Shown: one piece after another, positions 15,900 through 24,504 of the stretch
Layout of the letters: each line of letters begins with the position of its first letter
How positions within the stretch are numbered: the first letter of the stretch is position 1
From: Chryseobacterium gleum
Lineage (GTDB): Bacteria > Bacteroidota > Bacteroidia > Flavobacteriales_F > PHOS-HE28
Reading direction: 5' to 3'
Assembly (NCBI GenBank): GCA_945872795.1
Contig: CAMCAZ010000027.1
Coordinates: forward strand, 1 to 44,954
Length of the DNA stretch: 44,954 nucleotides
Translations under genes and position numbers: made by a program
Notes under the pieces: generated by a model
What the model was told of the DNA's origin: nothing
What the model saw: the letters and a program-made list of their open reading frames with translations, nothing else
Database searches by the model: none

Positions 15900-16778
15900 A
15901 TGTGCCGACAGTATCTTCTTCCCTTGGCCCTTGCCCTGGCCACCATGGCGGTCGCTCAGACCCGGACATTGCCCTATGACCTGGCGAACCCCACGGTCGT
16001 GCATGAACTCCCGGGCATGTTGCTGGAGGTTTCGGCCTTGACCGATGTGGACGCCCACACCGTGGCCTGCCTGCAGGACGAGCAGGGAAAAGTGTTCCGT
16101 GTCGATCTGCGTGACGGAGCAGTGAGCACCCTGGCCACCTTCAGCGGTCCGGGTGATTTTGAAGGGCTTACCCGTGTGGGAGAGGATTACCTGGCCCTGC
16201 GCAGTGACGGTCTTGTGTTCCGGCTCCGGCCGGAGAAAGGTCTGTTCGCGGTGCACGACACCTTCCGTCTGGCCGTGTTGCACAATAACCTGGAAGGTCT
16301 GGGTTATGATGAGCAGGCCGGCCGTGTCCTGGTCTCGCCCAAGGACATTGCCAAGGGTGGTTCGGATATACGTGACCGAAGGGTGCTCTATGCGTTCGAT
16401 CCCTTGTCCGCCACGCATCCCGTGGAGGAGGTGCTCCAGCTCTCGCTGCAGGACCTGATGACACAGGCCAAGGCCTTGGGCATTTCCATACCCATGAAAC
16501 GCACGGACAACGGCCGTGAAGTGCCGGCCCTGAAACTGCGCTACAGCTCCGTCGCTGTTCATCCGCGCAGCGGGCATTATTACCTGCTCTCGGCTGTGGA
16601 CCGTTCGCTGCTGGTGCTGGACCGCGCGGGTACCCTGATGCACCTCGCCTGGCTGGATGAACGGCTGTTGCCCAAACCCGAAGGAATCACCTTCCTCGCC
16701 AACGGTGACCTCGTACTGAGCAGTGAGGGCAAGGGCCGGACCCCGGTGGTCGTACGGTATGCGATGAAGCCTGAATAG
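15900..16778 (+). CDS. secreted SdiA-regulated-type beta-propeller protein
   Basis: A 292-residue exported protein. The signal peptide MCRQYLLPLALALATMAVAQ is followed by the SdiA-regulated domain pattern: LPGMLLEVSALT, a DEQGKVFRVDL strand, GPGDFEGLTRVGEDYLALRSDG and KPEGITFLANGDL. This family (YjiK-like, related to phytase-like propellers) is a calcium-dependent-looking beta propeller of unclear activity. Bacteroidota members are usually annotated as SdiA-regulated or phytase-like; catalytic residues are not established. The start is set by the signal peptide. It diverges from the MFS gene and converges on the bestrophin gene with a 7-base gap. Confidence 0.82.
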   Translation: MCRQYLLPLALALATMAVAQTRTLPYDLANPTVVHELPGMLLEVSALTDVDAHTVACLQDEQGKVFRVDLRDGAVSTLATFSGPGDFEGLTRVGEDYLALRSDGLVFRLRPEKGLFAVHDTFRLAVLHNNLEGLGYDEQAGRVLVSPKDIAKGGSDIRDRRVLYAFDPLSATHPVEEVLQLSLQDLMTQAKALGISIPMKRTDNGREVPALKLRYSSVAVHPRSGHYYLLSAVDRSLLVLDRAGTLMHLAWLDERLLPKPEGITFLANGDLVLSSEGKGRTPVVVRYAMKPE

Positions 16779-16785
16779 GCCAGGC

Positions 16786-17664
16786 TCAGGCGAGGATCTC
16801 CTTCACATTCCCGTCGATCATCGTGGTGAGACGCGCCATGGGCAGGTCGTTCTCGTCCTTGCCGAAAGGGTCTTCGATCTCCTCGGCGATGATCTCCAGG
16901 CTGGCCAGCACATAAAAGATGAACATCACCACCGGGATGGCGATGTAGCCCAGGGAGAAGACGAATCCGAAGGGCAGCGTGAGCACGTAGATGACGATGA
17001 ACTTCTTGATGAAGCTGCTGTACGAGTAGGGGATCGGCGTGTTCTTGATCCGCTCGCAGGCCCCGCAGATGTCCATGAACTGGGAGAGGTCGCTGCTGAT
17101 CGCGATGAGCTGTTCACCGCTGATCTCCTGATCACGGTACAGGCGCATGGTGCGCTGCTGCATCAGGCTGGCCACCTGTGCTGGCACGTGCTTGCTGCGG
17201 TCGAAGTCAGGGATCTCCGGATGGGGGAGGGTATCCAGCGCCAGCCGGGTCTTTTCGGACTGCAAATGCTGCTTCATTTCCTCCGCAAAGAGGGCGATCA
17301 GTCGACCGTAGAACATACGGGTATTGCTGTCGTCCGGGGGCACATAGGCGGCGATCTTGATGGCCGTATTGCGGCTCACGTTCACCAGCTGGCCCCAGAG
17401 CTTTCGCCCCTCCCACCAGCGGTCATAGGCGGTATTGGTGCGGAACACCAGCAGCATGCTGATGGCGAAACCGAGCAGGCTGTGCATCACGGGCAGGTTG
17501 CTCACGAAGCTCTCCTTTCCCAGTTTCAGGTAGCGCACCTCCCAGTAGCCGATGGCGAAGGTGATCAGCCCCACGACGATCAGCATCGGGAACAGCTTTC
17601 GGAAGGTGTCCGACTTGTGCAGGGCCAGCGCCCGCATCCAGTTCGAGGAGTCGTAGGTGATCAT
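16786..17664 (-). CDS. bestrophin family anion channel
   Basis: A 292-residue membrane protein of the bacterial bestrophin (UPF0187) family. The N-terminal WMRALALHKSDTFRK, a helix pair, and the hallmark FRTNTAYDRWWEGRKLWGQL are all present. So is the polar C-terminal region with IAEEIEDPFGKDENDLPM, which matches the conserved acidic DPFG-type segment that lines the cytoplasmic side. Bacterial bestrophins form pentameric ion channels in the inner membrane. The gene starts 4 bases after the SDR stop codon and is probably its operon partner. Confidence 0.93.
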   Translation of the reverse strand: MITYDSSNWMRALALHKSDTFRKLFPMLIVVGLITFAIGYWEVRYLKLGKESFVSNLPVMHSLLGFAISMLLVFRTNTAYDRWWEGRKLWGQLVNVSRNTAIKIAAYVPPDDSNTRMFYGRLIALFAEEMKQHLQSEKTRLALDTLPHPEIPDFDRSKHVPAQVASLMQQRTMRLYRDQEISGEQLIAISSDLSQFMDICGACERIKNTPIPYSYSSFIKKFIVIYVLTLPFGFVFSLGYIAIPVVMFIFYVLASLEIIAEEIEDPFGKDENDLPMARLTTMIDGNVKEILA

Positions 17665-17668
17665 GGGC

Positions 17669-18478
17669 TCACTCGTAATGCTTGCGGACCATGCGTTCGA
17701 ACAAGCGGCCGGGCAGCAGTTTCTTCAGCAGTACGCTCATCTTCTGCATGCCTTCGGCCACCCTGTACACGGTACGCGGTCGGGGAGAAGCGATGATGCG
17801 GGTGATCACGCGGGCCAGTTCATCGGGGTCACGGCTGTAATGCATGCTGCCCCCGAGCACCTCCATGGCCTTTTCATAGCCGGGTCGATGGGCCTCGCTG
17901 ACCACCTCGGGACGAAGCCGCGCGGTGGCGATGTTGGTGTTGAACTCCCCCGGTTGCACCGTCACCACCGTGATGCCGAAGCGGTCCACCTCGGTGCTCA
18001 GGCCCTCGCTGTACCGGTCCAGGGCTGCCTTGCTGGCACTGTAGAAGCTGCGGTAGGGAAGTCCGAAGTTGGCGGCGATGCTGCTGATGTTGATGATCAG
18101 ACCGCTTTTCTGGGCACGCATATGGGGCAGTGCGGCCCGGCACACCCGGTGCGGCCCGAACACGTTGGTGTCGAACAGCTGCTGTGCCAGGGCGGGCGTG
18201 ATGTCCTCCGCAGCCCCCTGGATGCCCAGGCCTGCGTTGTTCACCACCACGTCCAGCCGCCCTTCGCGCCGCACGATCTCGGCCACCGCCGCACGCACGC
18301 TGCCTTCATCGGTCACATCCATGGCCAGCAGGTGGTGGCTGCCTTGGGCTTCCACGCCCTGGGCCTTGCGGCTGGTGCCGTAGACGGTGTGGCCACTGGC
18401 CGAAAGACGCTCGCAGATGCTCTTCCCCAGACCACTGGAACCGCCGGTGACAAGGACGACTTTGACGAAGGAGGACAT
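17669..18478 (-). CDS. SDR family short-chain dehydrogenase/reductase
   Basis: A 269-residue classical SDR. The NAD(P)-binding motif is VTGGSSGLGKS (about 9-19), followed by NNAG (VVVNNAGLGI), the catalytic Ser (INISSIA) and YRSFYSASKAAL with the YxxxK pair. The SRKAQG segment after the second strand suggests NADP preference. The C-terminal region (about 190-265) is basic and typical of fatty-acid or steroid-type SDRs; the substrate is unknown. The ATG at 18478 is preferred because it gives a standard N-terminus and sits 5 bases after a -7-like element (18484-18491). Longer upstream starts would run through the SRP RNA gene. Confidence 0.92.
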   Translation of the reverse strand: MSSFVKVVLVTGGSSGLGKSICERLSASGHTVYGTSRKAQGVEAQGSHHLLAMDVTDEGSVRAAVAEIVRREGRLDVVVNNAGLGIQGAAEDITPALAQQLFDTNVFGPHRVCRAALPHMRAQKSGLIINISSIAANFGLPYRSFYSASKAALDRYSEGLSTEVDRFGITVVTVQPGEFNTNIATARLRPEVVSEAHRPGYEKAMEVLGGSMHYSRDPDELARVITRIIASPRPRTVYRVAEGMQKMSVLLKKLLPGRLFERMVRKHYE

Positions 18479-18483
18479 GGGCG

Positions 18484-18491
18484 GAAAGGTA
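18484..18491 (-). promoter_or_regulatory. -7-like promoter element of the SDR gene
   Basis: TACCTTTC on the minus strand, one base from TAnnTTTG, ending 5 bases before the ATG. If used, the mRNA would start at or near the start codon (leaderless). Confidence 0.4.
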
Positions 18492-18566
18492 GGGACAGCG
18501 CTTTTCCCGATCCGAATTTCGCCCGTTGGACAGGACCGCGGGAACGGCGGGTAGGGGCAAAAAAAA

Positions 18567-18665
18567 GTGGGGCAAGCGACCCATATCGCACCGCTCAACC
18601 GCTTACCCTTGCTTCCTTCCGGACCTGGGGGATTCAGCGGGAGCTGGTCGTACAGGACTTGCCCC
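18567..18665 (-). ncRNA. ffs: small bacterial signal recognition particle RNA (4.5S-type)
   Basis: About 97-99 nt on the minus strand. It carries the universally conserved SRP domain IV core CAGGTCCGGAAGGAAGCA with its GGAA tetraloop. The ends GGGGCAAG (18658-18665) and CTTGCCCC (18569-18576) pair to close the hairpin, and a run of eight U residues follows at once (18566-18559) as terminator. This RNA binds Ffh and guides membrane and exported proteins to the Sec machinery. A perfect -7 element lies 5 bases upstream of the predicted 5' end. Boundaries are inferred from pairing. Confidence 0.9.
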
Positions 18666-18669
18666 GGCA

Positions 18670-18677
18670 CAAAGGTA
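18670..18677 (-). promoter_or_regulatory. -7 promoter element of the SRP RNA gene
   Basis: TACCTTTG on the minus strand, an exact match to Bacteroidota TAnnTTTG, 5 bases before the first paired base of the RNA. No clear -33 TTTG was found at the usual distance. Confidence 0.65.
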
Positions 18678-18725
18678 GCTGATCCAATGGTTCGATGCTT
18701 GCGCGCTGAGGCGTAATCTTGCAGC

Positions 18726-19682
18726 ATGGACGTAAGTATCGTCGTTCCCCTGCTGAACGAGCATGAGTCGTTGCCGATCCTGGCCGAACGCCTGCATGCA
18801 GTGCTGGGCGCCATGGGCGTGCAGTATGAAGTGATCCTGGTGGACGATGGCAGCACCGACGGATCATGGCCCGTGATCGAAGGTCTCGCAAGGGCGGATG
18901 CCCGCGTGAAAGGGATCCGCTTCGGACGCAACTACGGCAAGAGCCCCGCCCTGAACGAAGGCTTCCGGGCCGCACAGGGCCGGGTGGTGATCACCATGGA
19001 CGCCGATCTGCAGGACGACCCGGACGAACTGCCCGAGCTCTACCGCATGATCACCCAGGACGGGTTCGACCTGGTGAGCGGCTGGAAGAAGAAGCGCTAC
19101 GACCCGCTTACCAAGACCCTGCCGACCAAGCTGTTCAACTGGACCACCCGCCGGGTGAGCGGGGTGCACCTGCACGATTTCAACTGCGGGCTGAAGGCCT
19201 ACCGCAGCGAAGTGGTCAAAAGCATCGAGGTCTTCGGTGAGATGCACCGCTACATTCCCTTCATCGCCAAGAAGGAGGGCTTCCGGAAGATCGGCGAGAA
19301 GGTGGTGAAGCACCACGCCCGCAAGTACGGAACCACCAAGTTCGGTTTCGACCGCTTCATCAACGGTTTCCTGGACCTGCTGACCATCACCTTCATCTTT
19401 CGCTTCGGAAAGAAGCCGATGCACTTCTTCGGCGGTCTGGGCACCATCATGTTCGTCTTCGGCCTCATTGCCGTGTCTTGGCTGGTGGCCAGCAAGGTTT
19501 GGCACCTGTTCGTGGTCCATGAATCCGCTCCTCTCGTCTCCGATCAGGCCTTGTTCTACGTGGCCCTCGTGGCCATGGTCATCGGTGTGCAGCTCTTCAC
19601 CGGTGGCTTCGTGGCCGAACTGGTGAGCCGCAACAGCGCCGATCGCAACAGCTACCGCGTCAAGCAGCGCGTGGGTTTGTGA
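18726..19682 (+). CDS. GT2 family glycosyltransferase, DPM1/ArnC-like, with C-terminal membrane helices
   Basis: A 318-residue polyprenyl-phosphate glycosyltransferase type. The GT-A domain (1-220) shows VSIVVPLLNE, VDDGSTDGS, and the metal-binding MDADLQDDPDE. The acceptor region GEMHRYIPFIAKKEGF and the amphipathic KYGTTKFGFDRF match DPM1/ArnC relatives. Two helices near 235-260 and 275-300 anchor it in the inner membrane. Such enzymes charge undecaprenyl phosphate with a sugar that GT39-like enzymes then use; one of those lies at 21333-22790 and another at 44059. The ATG at 18726 follows a -7-like TAATCTTG closely. Confidence 0.92.
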   Translation: MDVSIVVPLLNEHESLPILAERLHAVLGAMGVQYEVILVDDGSTDGSWPVIEGLARADARVKGIRFGRNYGKSPALNEGFRAAQGRVVITMDADLQDDPDELPELYRMITQDGFDLVSGWKKKRYDPLTKTLPTKLFNWTTRRVSGVHLHDFNCGLKAYRSEVVKSIEVFGEMHRYIPFIAKKEGFRKIGEKVVKHHARKYGTTKFGFDRFINGFLDLLTITFIFRFGKKPMHFFGGLGTIMFVFGLIAVSWLVASKVWHLFVVHESAPLVSDQALFYVALVAMVIGVQLFTGGFVAELVSRNSADRNSYRVKQRVGL

Positions 19683-19739
19683 GGTTTCTTGGGCGGTCGT
19701 AAGGGCGTGTTGCTGGCTGCATGGTATAACCACAGCACG

Positions 19740-19883
19740 CATGTGGGCATCTGAACATGTGGGCATCCCGCGCAGGCGGGTCAGGTCTTGCGCATGAAAT
19801 GCTGGGACCTATTTCCGTTGCGCTGAGCTGCGATCGGATCGCTCCGCCATGGTCACATGCCCACAAGGGCACATGGTCACATG
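19740..19883. repeat. short direct and inverted repeats in the gap 19683-19957
   Basis: CATGTGGGCATC occurs at 19740-19751 and 19756-19767. CATGGTCACATG, itself partly palindromic, occurs at 19848-19859 and 19872-19883. The second pair is separated by CCCACAAGGGCA, which carries the inverse of the first repeat's core. No gene is supported in the 275-base gap. Confidence 0.6.
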
Positions 19884-19943
19884 AAGTTCAAGCCTCGCGT
19901 GCGGGGTGCAGTTCCCCCCCGGCTACATGCTTTCGGAATGAAC

Positions 19944-19951
19944 CATCTTTG
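19944..19951 (+). promoter_or_regulatory. -7-like promoter element
   Basis: CATCTTTG, 6 bases before the ATG at 19958. It supports that start and suggests a leaderless or near-leaderless mRNA. Confidence 0.35.
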
Positions 19952-19957
19952 GTCCGG

Positions 19958-21355
19958 ATGCATCCCCGGGTCCTCATCATTGCCTTGCTGGTGCTGGGCC
20001 TGTTGCGCTACGCCTGGCTGGCCCAAAGCATGCACCCCTATGCCGATGACTGGTCCTACGCGGCCACGGCCTTCGATGAACCGTTCAGCGATCGCTTGGT
20101 GCATGAGTACCGCTCCTGGAACGGTCGTTTGGCATCCAATATCCTGGTCCTTCGTGGGCCACTGGTGTTGGGGCTAGAACGCGGTCTGCCCCTGTACCGG
20201 GCATTCCCCTTGACCTGGATCGCCCTGATGGTCATGGGGTGGACGCTGCTGATCCGCTCGCTCGGGCCGTGGGGACCGCCCCGGTCATGGGCTTTCCCGG
20301 GGGCATTGCTGATCACCACCCTGTGGCTGAACACGCTGCCCGATCTGACCGAAGGTCTTTACTGGTACACCGGTACCGTGACCTACACCTTACCCAACCT
20401 GATCCTGCTGTTCATTGCATCCGCAGCGTTGCGCAGCACACAGGCCGCAAACCGTGGACAGCGGGTGTTGTGGTCCATGCTCGTCGTGGTCCCGGGTCTG
20501 TGGGCCGCGTGGAGCAGCGAGGTGCATCTGGTGATCCTGGTCGTCGCGGTGGCGGTCAGGAGCCTTTTCCTCCTGCGTCGTGATGGGCGTTTGCCTGGGC
20601 CGCTGTGGGCCTTGGCAGCCCTTTCTGCGATGGCGGCCTTGGTGCTGGTGCTGGCGCCGGGCAACGCCACCCGCGCTGCCCACTTCCCCCTCCGCGGTGA
20701 CCTGATCAACACATTGGCCATGGGAGGGCTGCAGACCCTGCGTTTTCTCCTTGCGTGGATCCTGTCCCCGGCCATCTGTGCAGCCTCCTTCCTCTGGCTG
20801 GTCCTCCTGCGCCGCACGAAGGTGATCCTGTTGCCGGGTCTGGACCTGCGGGCGTTGGTGGTGGCGTTGGTCGGTACGGTGTTCGTCATCATGGCCATGC
20901 CGTACTGGGCCACCGGACTGCTGGGCCAGCACCGCACGGTGAACGTGGCCTTCTTCCTTTTTCTGCCGCTGTGGGCCTTGGTGATCGCGGCAGTGGAGCG
21001 GGATGTGCTGCGGCCAGCGAACAGTGCACTGCCCCGTCATCGGGCATTGGTGCCTGTGTTGTCGGGTTTCCTTGTCCTGTCGTTGTTGCTGGGTGGCAAC
21101 GATGGTCGCGTGGCCTCCGACCTGCTTTCCGATGCTGCTGCCAGCAGTGACTCCACCTGGACGGCCCGTTATGCCGAGGTTCGAAAGGCGGCGGTCCAAG
21201 GCCGGTCATCGGTCACCTTCACGCCCATGGTCGCAGCGCCCGTGGCGATCCGGACCATGGAACCGGATACTGCCCCGGACCACTGGACGAACACATCGCT
21301 CGCCCGTTACCTCGGTGCCCCGGGAGTGCGGATCACGGGACCGCCGGCGAACTAG
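19958..21355 (+). CDS. multi-pass membrane protein, DUF6056-like
   Basis: A 465-residue protein with about 10-12 hydrophobic helices and no soluble domain. The N-terminal MHPRVLIIALLVLGLL helix is followed by a conserved-looking extracytoplasmic stretch: MHPYADDWSY, then YRSWNGRLASN, and later LTEGLYWYTGTVTYTLPN. These blocks resemble the DUF6056 family of glycosyltransferase-like membrane proteins; the acidic DD pair recalls GT-C enzymes. Function is not established. The start is chosen from the -7-like element and the first helix; an ORF start 201 bases upstream would cross a repeat region. Its 3' end overlaps the convergent gene by 23 bases. Confidence 0.75.
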   Translation: MHPRVLIIALLVLGLLRYAWLAQSMHPYADDWSYAATAFDEPFSDRLVHEYRSWNGRLASNILVLRGPLVLGLERGLPLYRAFPLTWIALMVMGWTLLIRSLGPWGPPRSWAFPGALLITTLWLNTLPDLTEGLYWYTGTVTYTLPNLILLFIASAALRSTQAANRGQRVLWSMLVVVPGLWAAWSSEVHLVILVVAVAVRSLFLLRRDGRLPGPLWALAALSAMAALVLVLAPGNATRAAHFPLRGDLINTLAMGGLQTLRFLLAWILSPAICAASFLWLVLLRRTKVILLPGLDLRALVVALVGTVFVIMAMPYWATGLLGQHRTVNVAFFLFLPLWALVIAAVERDVLRPANSALPRHRALVPVLSGFLVLSLLLGGNDGRVASDLLSDAAASSDSTWTARYAEVRKAAVQGRSSVTFTPMVAAPVAIRTMEPDTAPDHWTNTSLARYLGAPGVRITGPPAN

Positions 21356-22790
21356 GTCTTCTGCGATCCAGCGCGAAGACCGTGTAGTGAGCGGTGTTCA
21401 GCACCACCGGTAGCGCCAGTGGTACGGGCCGTTCATAGCCATCGTACACCTGCAAGACGTAGTCGGCGCCATGTCCGGCCAGCGAATCGAGGTACGTGCC
21501 GCGTTCCAGGTCGGCGGCATAGGCGGTCCAGCCCTTGCGGTGCGCGAAGTACAGCGGTGTGGGGATCGCGCCACTGTTCACCACCAAGAGCTCCGACCGC
21601 GGCCCCAGACGGTCCAGATCACGTTCCAACCCCAGCAGCGGTGCCTGGACAGGATTGAGGCGGAAGTCCTGCCACTGGCTGAGGAGACCTTCCGCCGCGA
21701 TGAGGACCACCGCCGCGATCTGCCATGATCGCCGGGGCAGGCGGTTCACGGCATAGCCGGCCAGTACGGCCATCACCGGTACGAAGGGCACCACGTAATA
21801 CGCATGTTTCCAGAAGGCCGCACCGGCCTTGAGCATCACCACGCCGAAGGCCACCGTGGCCAGGCCCAGCGCGATCAAGAGGACCCGTTCCCGATGACGA
21901 AGGGTGAGCACGAGGCCCGCAACGGTGGCCGCCATTCCGGAGAAGCGCATCGCATCGAAGTAGAAATTGTCCAGCGTACGCAGGGGCTGCTGGGCCAATT
22001 CCTGCAGTCCCTGGGACATGGTGGCCCCCATGAAGAAGTGCCGGAATCCGCCCAGTTCCTCCAGGTGAGGCACCCAGCGGAAATACCACCAGAGCACGGG
22101 CAGCTGAAAGAGGCCCACCAGGCCGAGCAATGTCCAGCGCTCGCGGGTGGTGGCCGTGGAGCCCAGTACCATCACCGGAAGGATGGCGAGCAGGTACCCC
22201 GCCGGCAGTTTAATGGCCGTTCCCAAGGCGAGGAAGAGGGCCGCGAGCAAGGTGTTGCGCAGTGGGGCCAAGCCATCCAGCGCCCGCGAGGCGAAGCAGA
22301 TGCCGATGATCACCAGCGCCGTGGACGGCACATCGGGCATGATCTTGCGGCCGTAGGTGAACCAGAGTGAAACGCCCAGCAAGTGCGTGGCCCAGAACGC
22401 CACATCACGGTCCACGTAGCGCGAAACAAGGCGGTGAAAGGCCAGCAGACCGGCGCTGCACAAGAGCAGGCTGATCAAGCGGCCATACCAGTGCGTGTAG
22501 CCGAACAGATCGGCGATCACCGCGATCCCGGCGGCCAGCAAAGGCACCTCCATACCGGTGATGCCGCTCTTCTCACCCGCCATGTCCACCCGCGGATGGA
22601 GCAGGTCCAGGCTATGCTCATGGAAGTTGCGCGCGGTCATCGTCACCGTGGTCTGCCGCCAATGATGAGCCGTTTCCAGCGGTGGCTGGGTGATGCCGAT
22701 TAGCCTGACGAGCAACAACAGGAGGATCCACGGGCGGATGTCCCACAGGAAGGACCTGCCGCCTTGCAAGGTGTTCGGCGGTCCGCTCAT
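21333..22790 (-). CDS. GT39/ArnT-like membrane glycosyltransferase
   Basis: A 485-residue protein with about 10-12 membrane helices. The N-terminus shows the first helix and then the loop PPLETAHHWRQTTVTMTARNF, a pattern seen in GT-C (GT39) enzymes, where an acidic residue at the first extracytoplasmic loop is catalytic. Further on are HPRVDMAGEKSGITGMEVPL and a soluble C-terminal tail. It likely moves a sugar from a polyprenyl-phosphate donor to an envelope acceptor; donor and acceptor are unknown. Its ATG overlaps the stop of the upstream L,D-transpeptidase gene (ATGA, 22787-22790), so the two are translationally coupled. That suggests a cell-wall or surface-glycan job. Confidence 0.8.
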   Translation of the reverse strand: MSGPPNTLQGGRSFLWDIRPWILLLLLVRLIGITQPPLETAHHWRQTTVTMTARNFHEHSLDLLHPRVDMAGEKSGITGMEVPLLAAGIAVIADLFGYTHWYGRLISLLLCSAGLLAFHRLVSRYVDRDVAFWATHLLGVSLWFTYGRKIMPDVPSTALVIIGICFASRALDGLAPLRNTLLAALFLALGTAIKLPAGYLLAILPVMVLGSTATTRERWTLLGLVGLFQLPVLWWYFRWVPHLEELGGFRHFFMGATMSQGLQELAQQPLRTLDNFYFDAMRFSGMAATVAGLVLTLRHRERVLLIALGLATVAFGVVMLKAGAAFWKHAYYVVPFVPVMAVLAGYAVNRLPRRSWQIAAVVLIAAEGLLSQWQDFRLNPVQAPLLGLERDLDRLGPRSELLVVNSGAIPTPLYFAHRKGWTAYAADLERGTYLDSLAGHGADYVLQVYDGYERPVPLALPVVLNTAHYTVFALDRRRPSSPAVP

Positions 22791-24475
22791 GGTGCGCTTT
22801 CCTGCATGGTACTGACCATGGGGCCAGGGGGCAGTGGCTCATCGAAGAGCTCCTGGGCCAGACGCTGGTCGTGGCCATAGACGTCGTCGCGGAAATTGAG
22901 GCGCCCCTGTGCATCCACCCAGGCCGTGAAATAGCCAATGGTGACCGGCCTTTTCTTCGACAGGCGCACATATTTCTCCTTCTCGCTGAACATGGCCTCC
23001 TTGATCTTCGCTGCTGTCCAGGCCGTGTCGTTCCGCAGCAGGTATTCGGCCAGTTCGGTGGGCCGGCTCAGGCGGATGCACCCGTGGCTGAAGGCGCGCT
23101 GTTCCCGGTCGAACCCTCCCTTGCTCGGCGTGTCGTGGAAGTAGATGCTGTAGCTGTTCGGGAACAGGAACTTCACCCGGCCCAGGGCATTGCTGGCTCC
23201 CGGTTTTTGCCGGATGATCGGGTTGGCAGCACTGCCGCCGATCTTCTCCATGTTCTTCTTGCGCAGATAGTTGGGGTCGCGTGCCATGGCCGGCAGGATC
23301 TCGCCCTGGACGATGCTCTTGGGGATGGTCCATGTCGGGCTGAAGACGATCTGGGACAGGGAGTCGCTGAAGATCACGGTGCGTGTGGCCACGGTGCCCA
23401 CCACCACGTCCATGCTCAGCACCTCCCTGCCATCTTCGAAGACGTGCATGCGGAACTCGGGGATGTTCACCAGGACCTGGTCCGGGGCATTTTCCTCCTG
23501 CACCCACCGCAGCCGTTCCATGTTCACGAGCATGGTGCGCAGTCTGGCGCTGGGCGTAACGTTCAAGGCCGCCACCACACCCTTGCCCACCACGCCGTCC
23601 GGGTGAAGGCCGTGCCGCTCCTGGAAACGCTGTACGGCAGCGACCAGGGTGCTGTCATAGTCCTTGCTGTTCAGGTACAGGGTATCGCCGGTGGTGGTGA
23701 GGTCGCCCAGCAACAGGAGCCGTTGGCGCAGGTCGGGGACGATGGCGTTGCGTTGGCCTGGTTCCAGCTTCCGCAACTCGCCCAGACTGATCGGGGTCCA
23801 GGCGGAAAGGCTGTCCAGCAGGTGGTAATGGCGCAACTGCGCTTTGAGGGCGCGGTATTGCGGGTGCAAGGGCTCCAAGGGCGAGAGGTCCATGTGCCCG
23901 GCGGCAAGCGAATCGATCAGGCGCGAGATGTCCTTTTTCCGACGCGGGATGAACCAGTCGAGCTCGCGCAGGTCCTTGCCCACCACGCCACCGTATTTCT
24001 TGTCCGCGATGCCGAAGAACTGGGCCGTGAGCGCGAGCTCCAGATGCAGCTGGCAACTGTCGCACAAGGCGATGCTCCGGCCGTCCGCCTTGGTGGACTG
24101 CAGCAATTCGCGCATCTGGTCACGAAGGGTACGCACCGCATTGAAGGCCGTATCCGCACTGTTCACCAGGTCGAAGAAACCCAGGGCCGATTGGGACAAT
24201 GAATCGTTCACAAACCAGGCGTACTGGTACTTGCGACGATGGTAGAAGTTGCGCATACCCGTGGTGTCCGTGCGGTAGCCCGGGAAACTGTCGAGGAAGG
24301 CCTCGATGTCCAGGCTGTCCAGGCGATGAACGCTGTACGCTTCCCTCGATTCAAAGACCACGCTGATGTCCTGGGTCTTTTCCGCCATGTCGACGGCATC
24401 CGCGGGCACATCTGGGGTGATGCAGGCCGTAACGCCTGTCAGCAGGATCAGTAAAGGCAGAAGGGAACGTTGCAT
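22787..24475 (-). CDS. L,D-transpeptidase, YcbB/LdtD-like lipoprotein
   Basis: A 562-residue periplasmic lipoprotein. The signal peptide MQRSLLPLLILLTGVTAC ends in a lipobox (GVTAC). An LdtD-type scaffold domain (about 60-290) is followed by a peptidoglycan-binding_1 motif (DSTLVAAVQRFQERHGL) and a YkuD catalytic domain with FSHGCIRLSRP. The catalytic Cys is C466 with H464 adjacent in the SHGC motif. These enzymes make 3-3 crosslinks in peptidoglycan or attach proteins to it. The start is fixed by the lipoprotein signal; a -7-like CACCTTTG lies at 24482-24489. It is 29 bases after another L,D-transpeptidase gene and overlaps the GT39-like gene by ATGA. Confidence 0.93.
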   Translation of the reverse strand: MQRSLLPLLILLTGVTACITPDVPADAVDMAEKTQDISVVFESREAYSVHRLDSLDIEAFLDSFPGYRTDTTGMRNFYHRRKYQYAWFVNDSLSQSALGFFDLVNSADTAFNAVRTLRDQMRELLQSTKADGRSIALCDSCQLHLELALTAQFFGIADKKYGGVVGKDLRELDWFIPRRKKDISRLIDSLAAGHMDLSPLEPLHPQYRALKAQLRHYHLLDSLSAWTPISLGELRKLEPGQRNAIVPDLRQRLLLLGDLTTTGDTLYLNSKDYDSTLVAAVQRFQERHGLHPDGVVGKGVVAALNVTPSARLRTMLVNMERLRWVQEENAPDQVLVNIPEFRMHVFEDGREVLSMDVVVGTVATRTVIFSDSLSQIVFSPTWTIPKSIVQGEILPAMARDPNYLRKKNMEKIGGSAANPIIRQKPGASNALGRVKFLFPNSYSIYFHDTPSKGGFDREQRAFSHGCIRLSRPTELAEYLLRNDTAWTAAKIKEAMFSEKEKYVRLSKKRPVTIGYFTAWVDAQGRLNFRDDVYGHDQRLAQELFDEPLPPGPMVSTMQESAP

Positions 24476-24481
24476 GCACCA

Positions 24482-24489
24482 CAAAGGTG
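24482..24489 (-). promoter_or_regulatory. -7-like promoter element before the LdtD-like gene
   Basis: CACCTTTG on the minus strand, 6 bases before the ATG at 24475. It fits the spacing seen at other starts in this window. Confidence 0.3.
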
Positions 24490-24504
24490 CGGCCTTGGCG
24501 CGGA

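Noticed and set aside
17669-18931. Longer 420-codon version of the SDR gene
   Set aside because: The extra N-terminus would run through the SRP RNA gene and has no homology; the ATG at 18478 fits the family and the -7-like element.
21333-21355. Convergent 23-base overlap of the DUF6056-like and GT39-like genes as a possible frameshift
   Set aside because: Both C-termini look natural in length, and convergent overlaps of this size are common in compact genomes; the 13-base overlap at 30619-30631 is similar.
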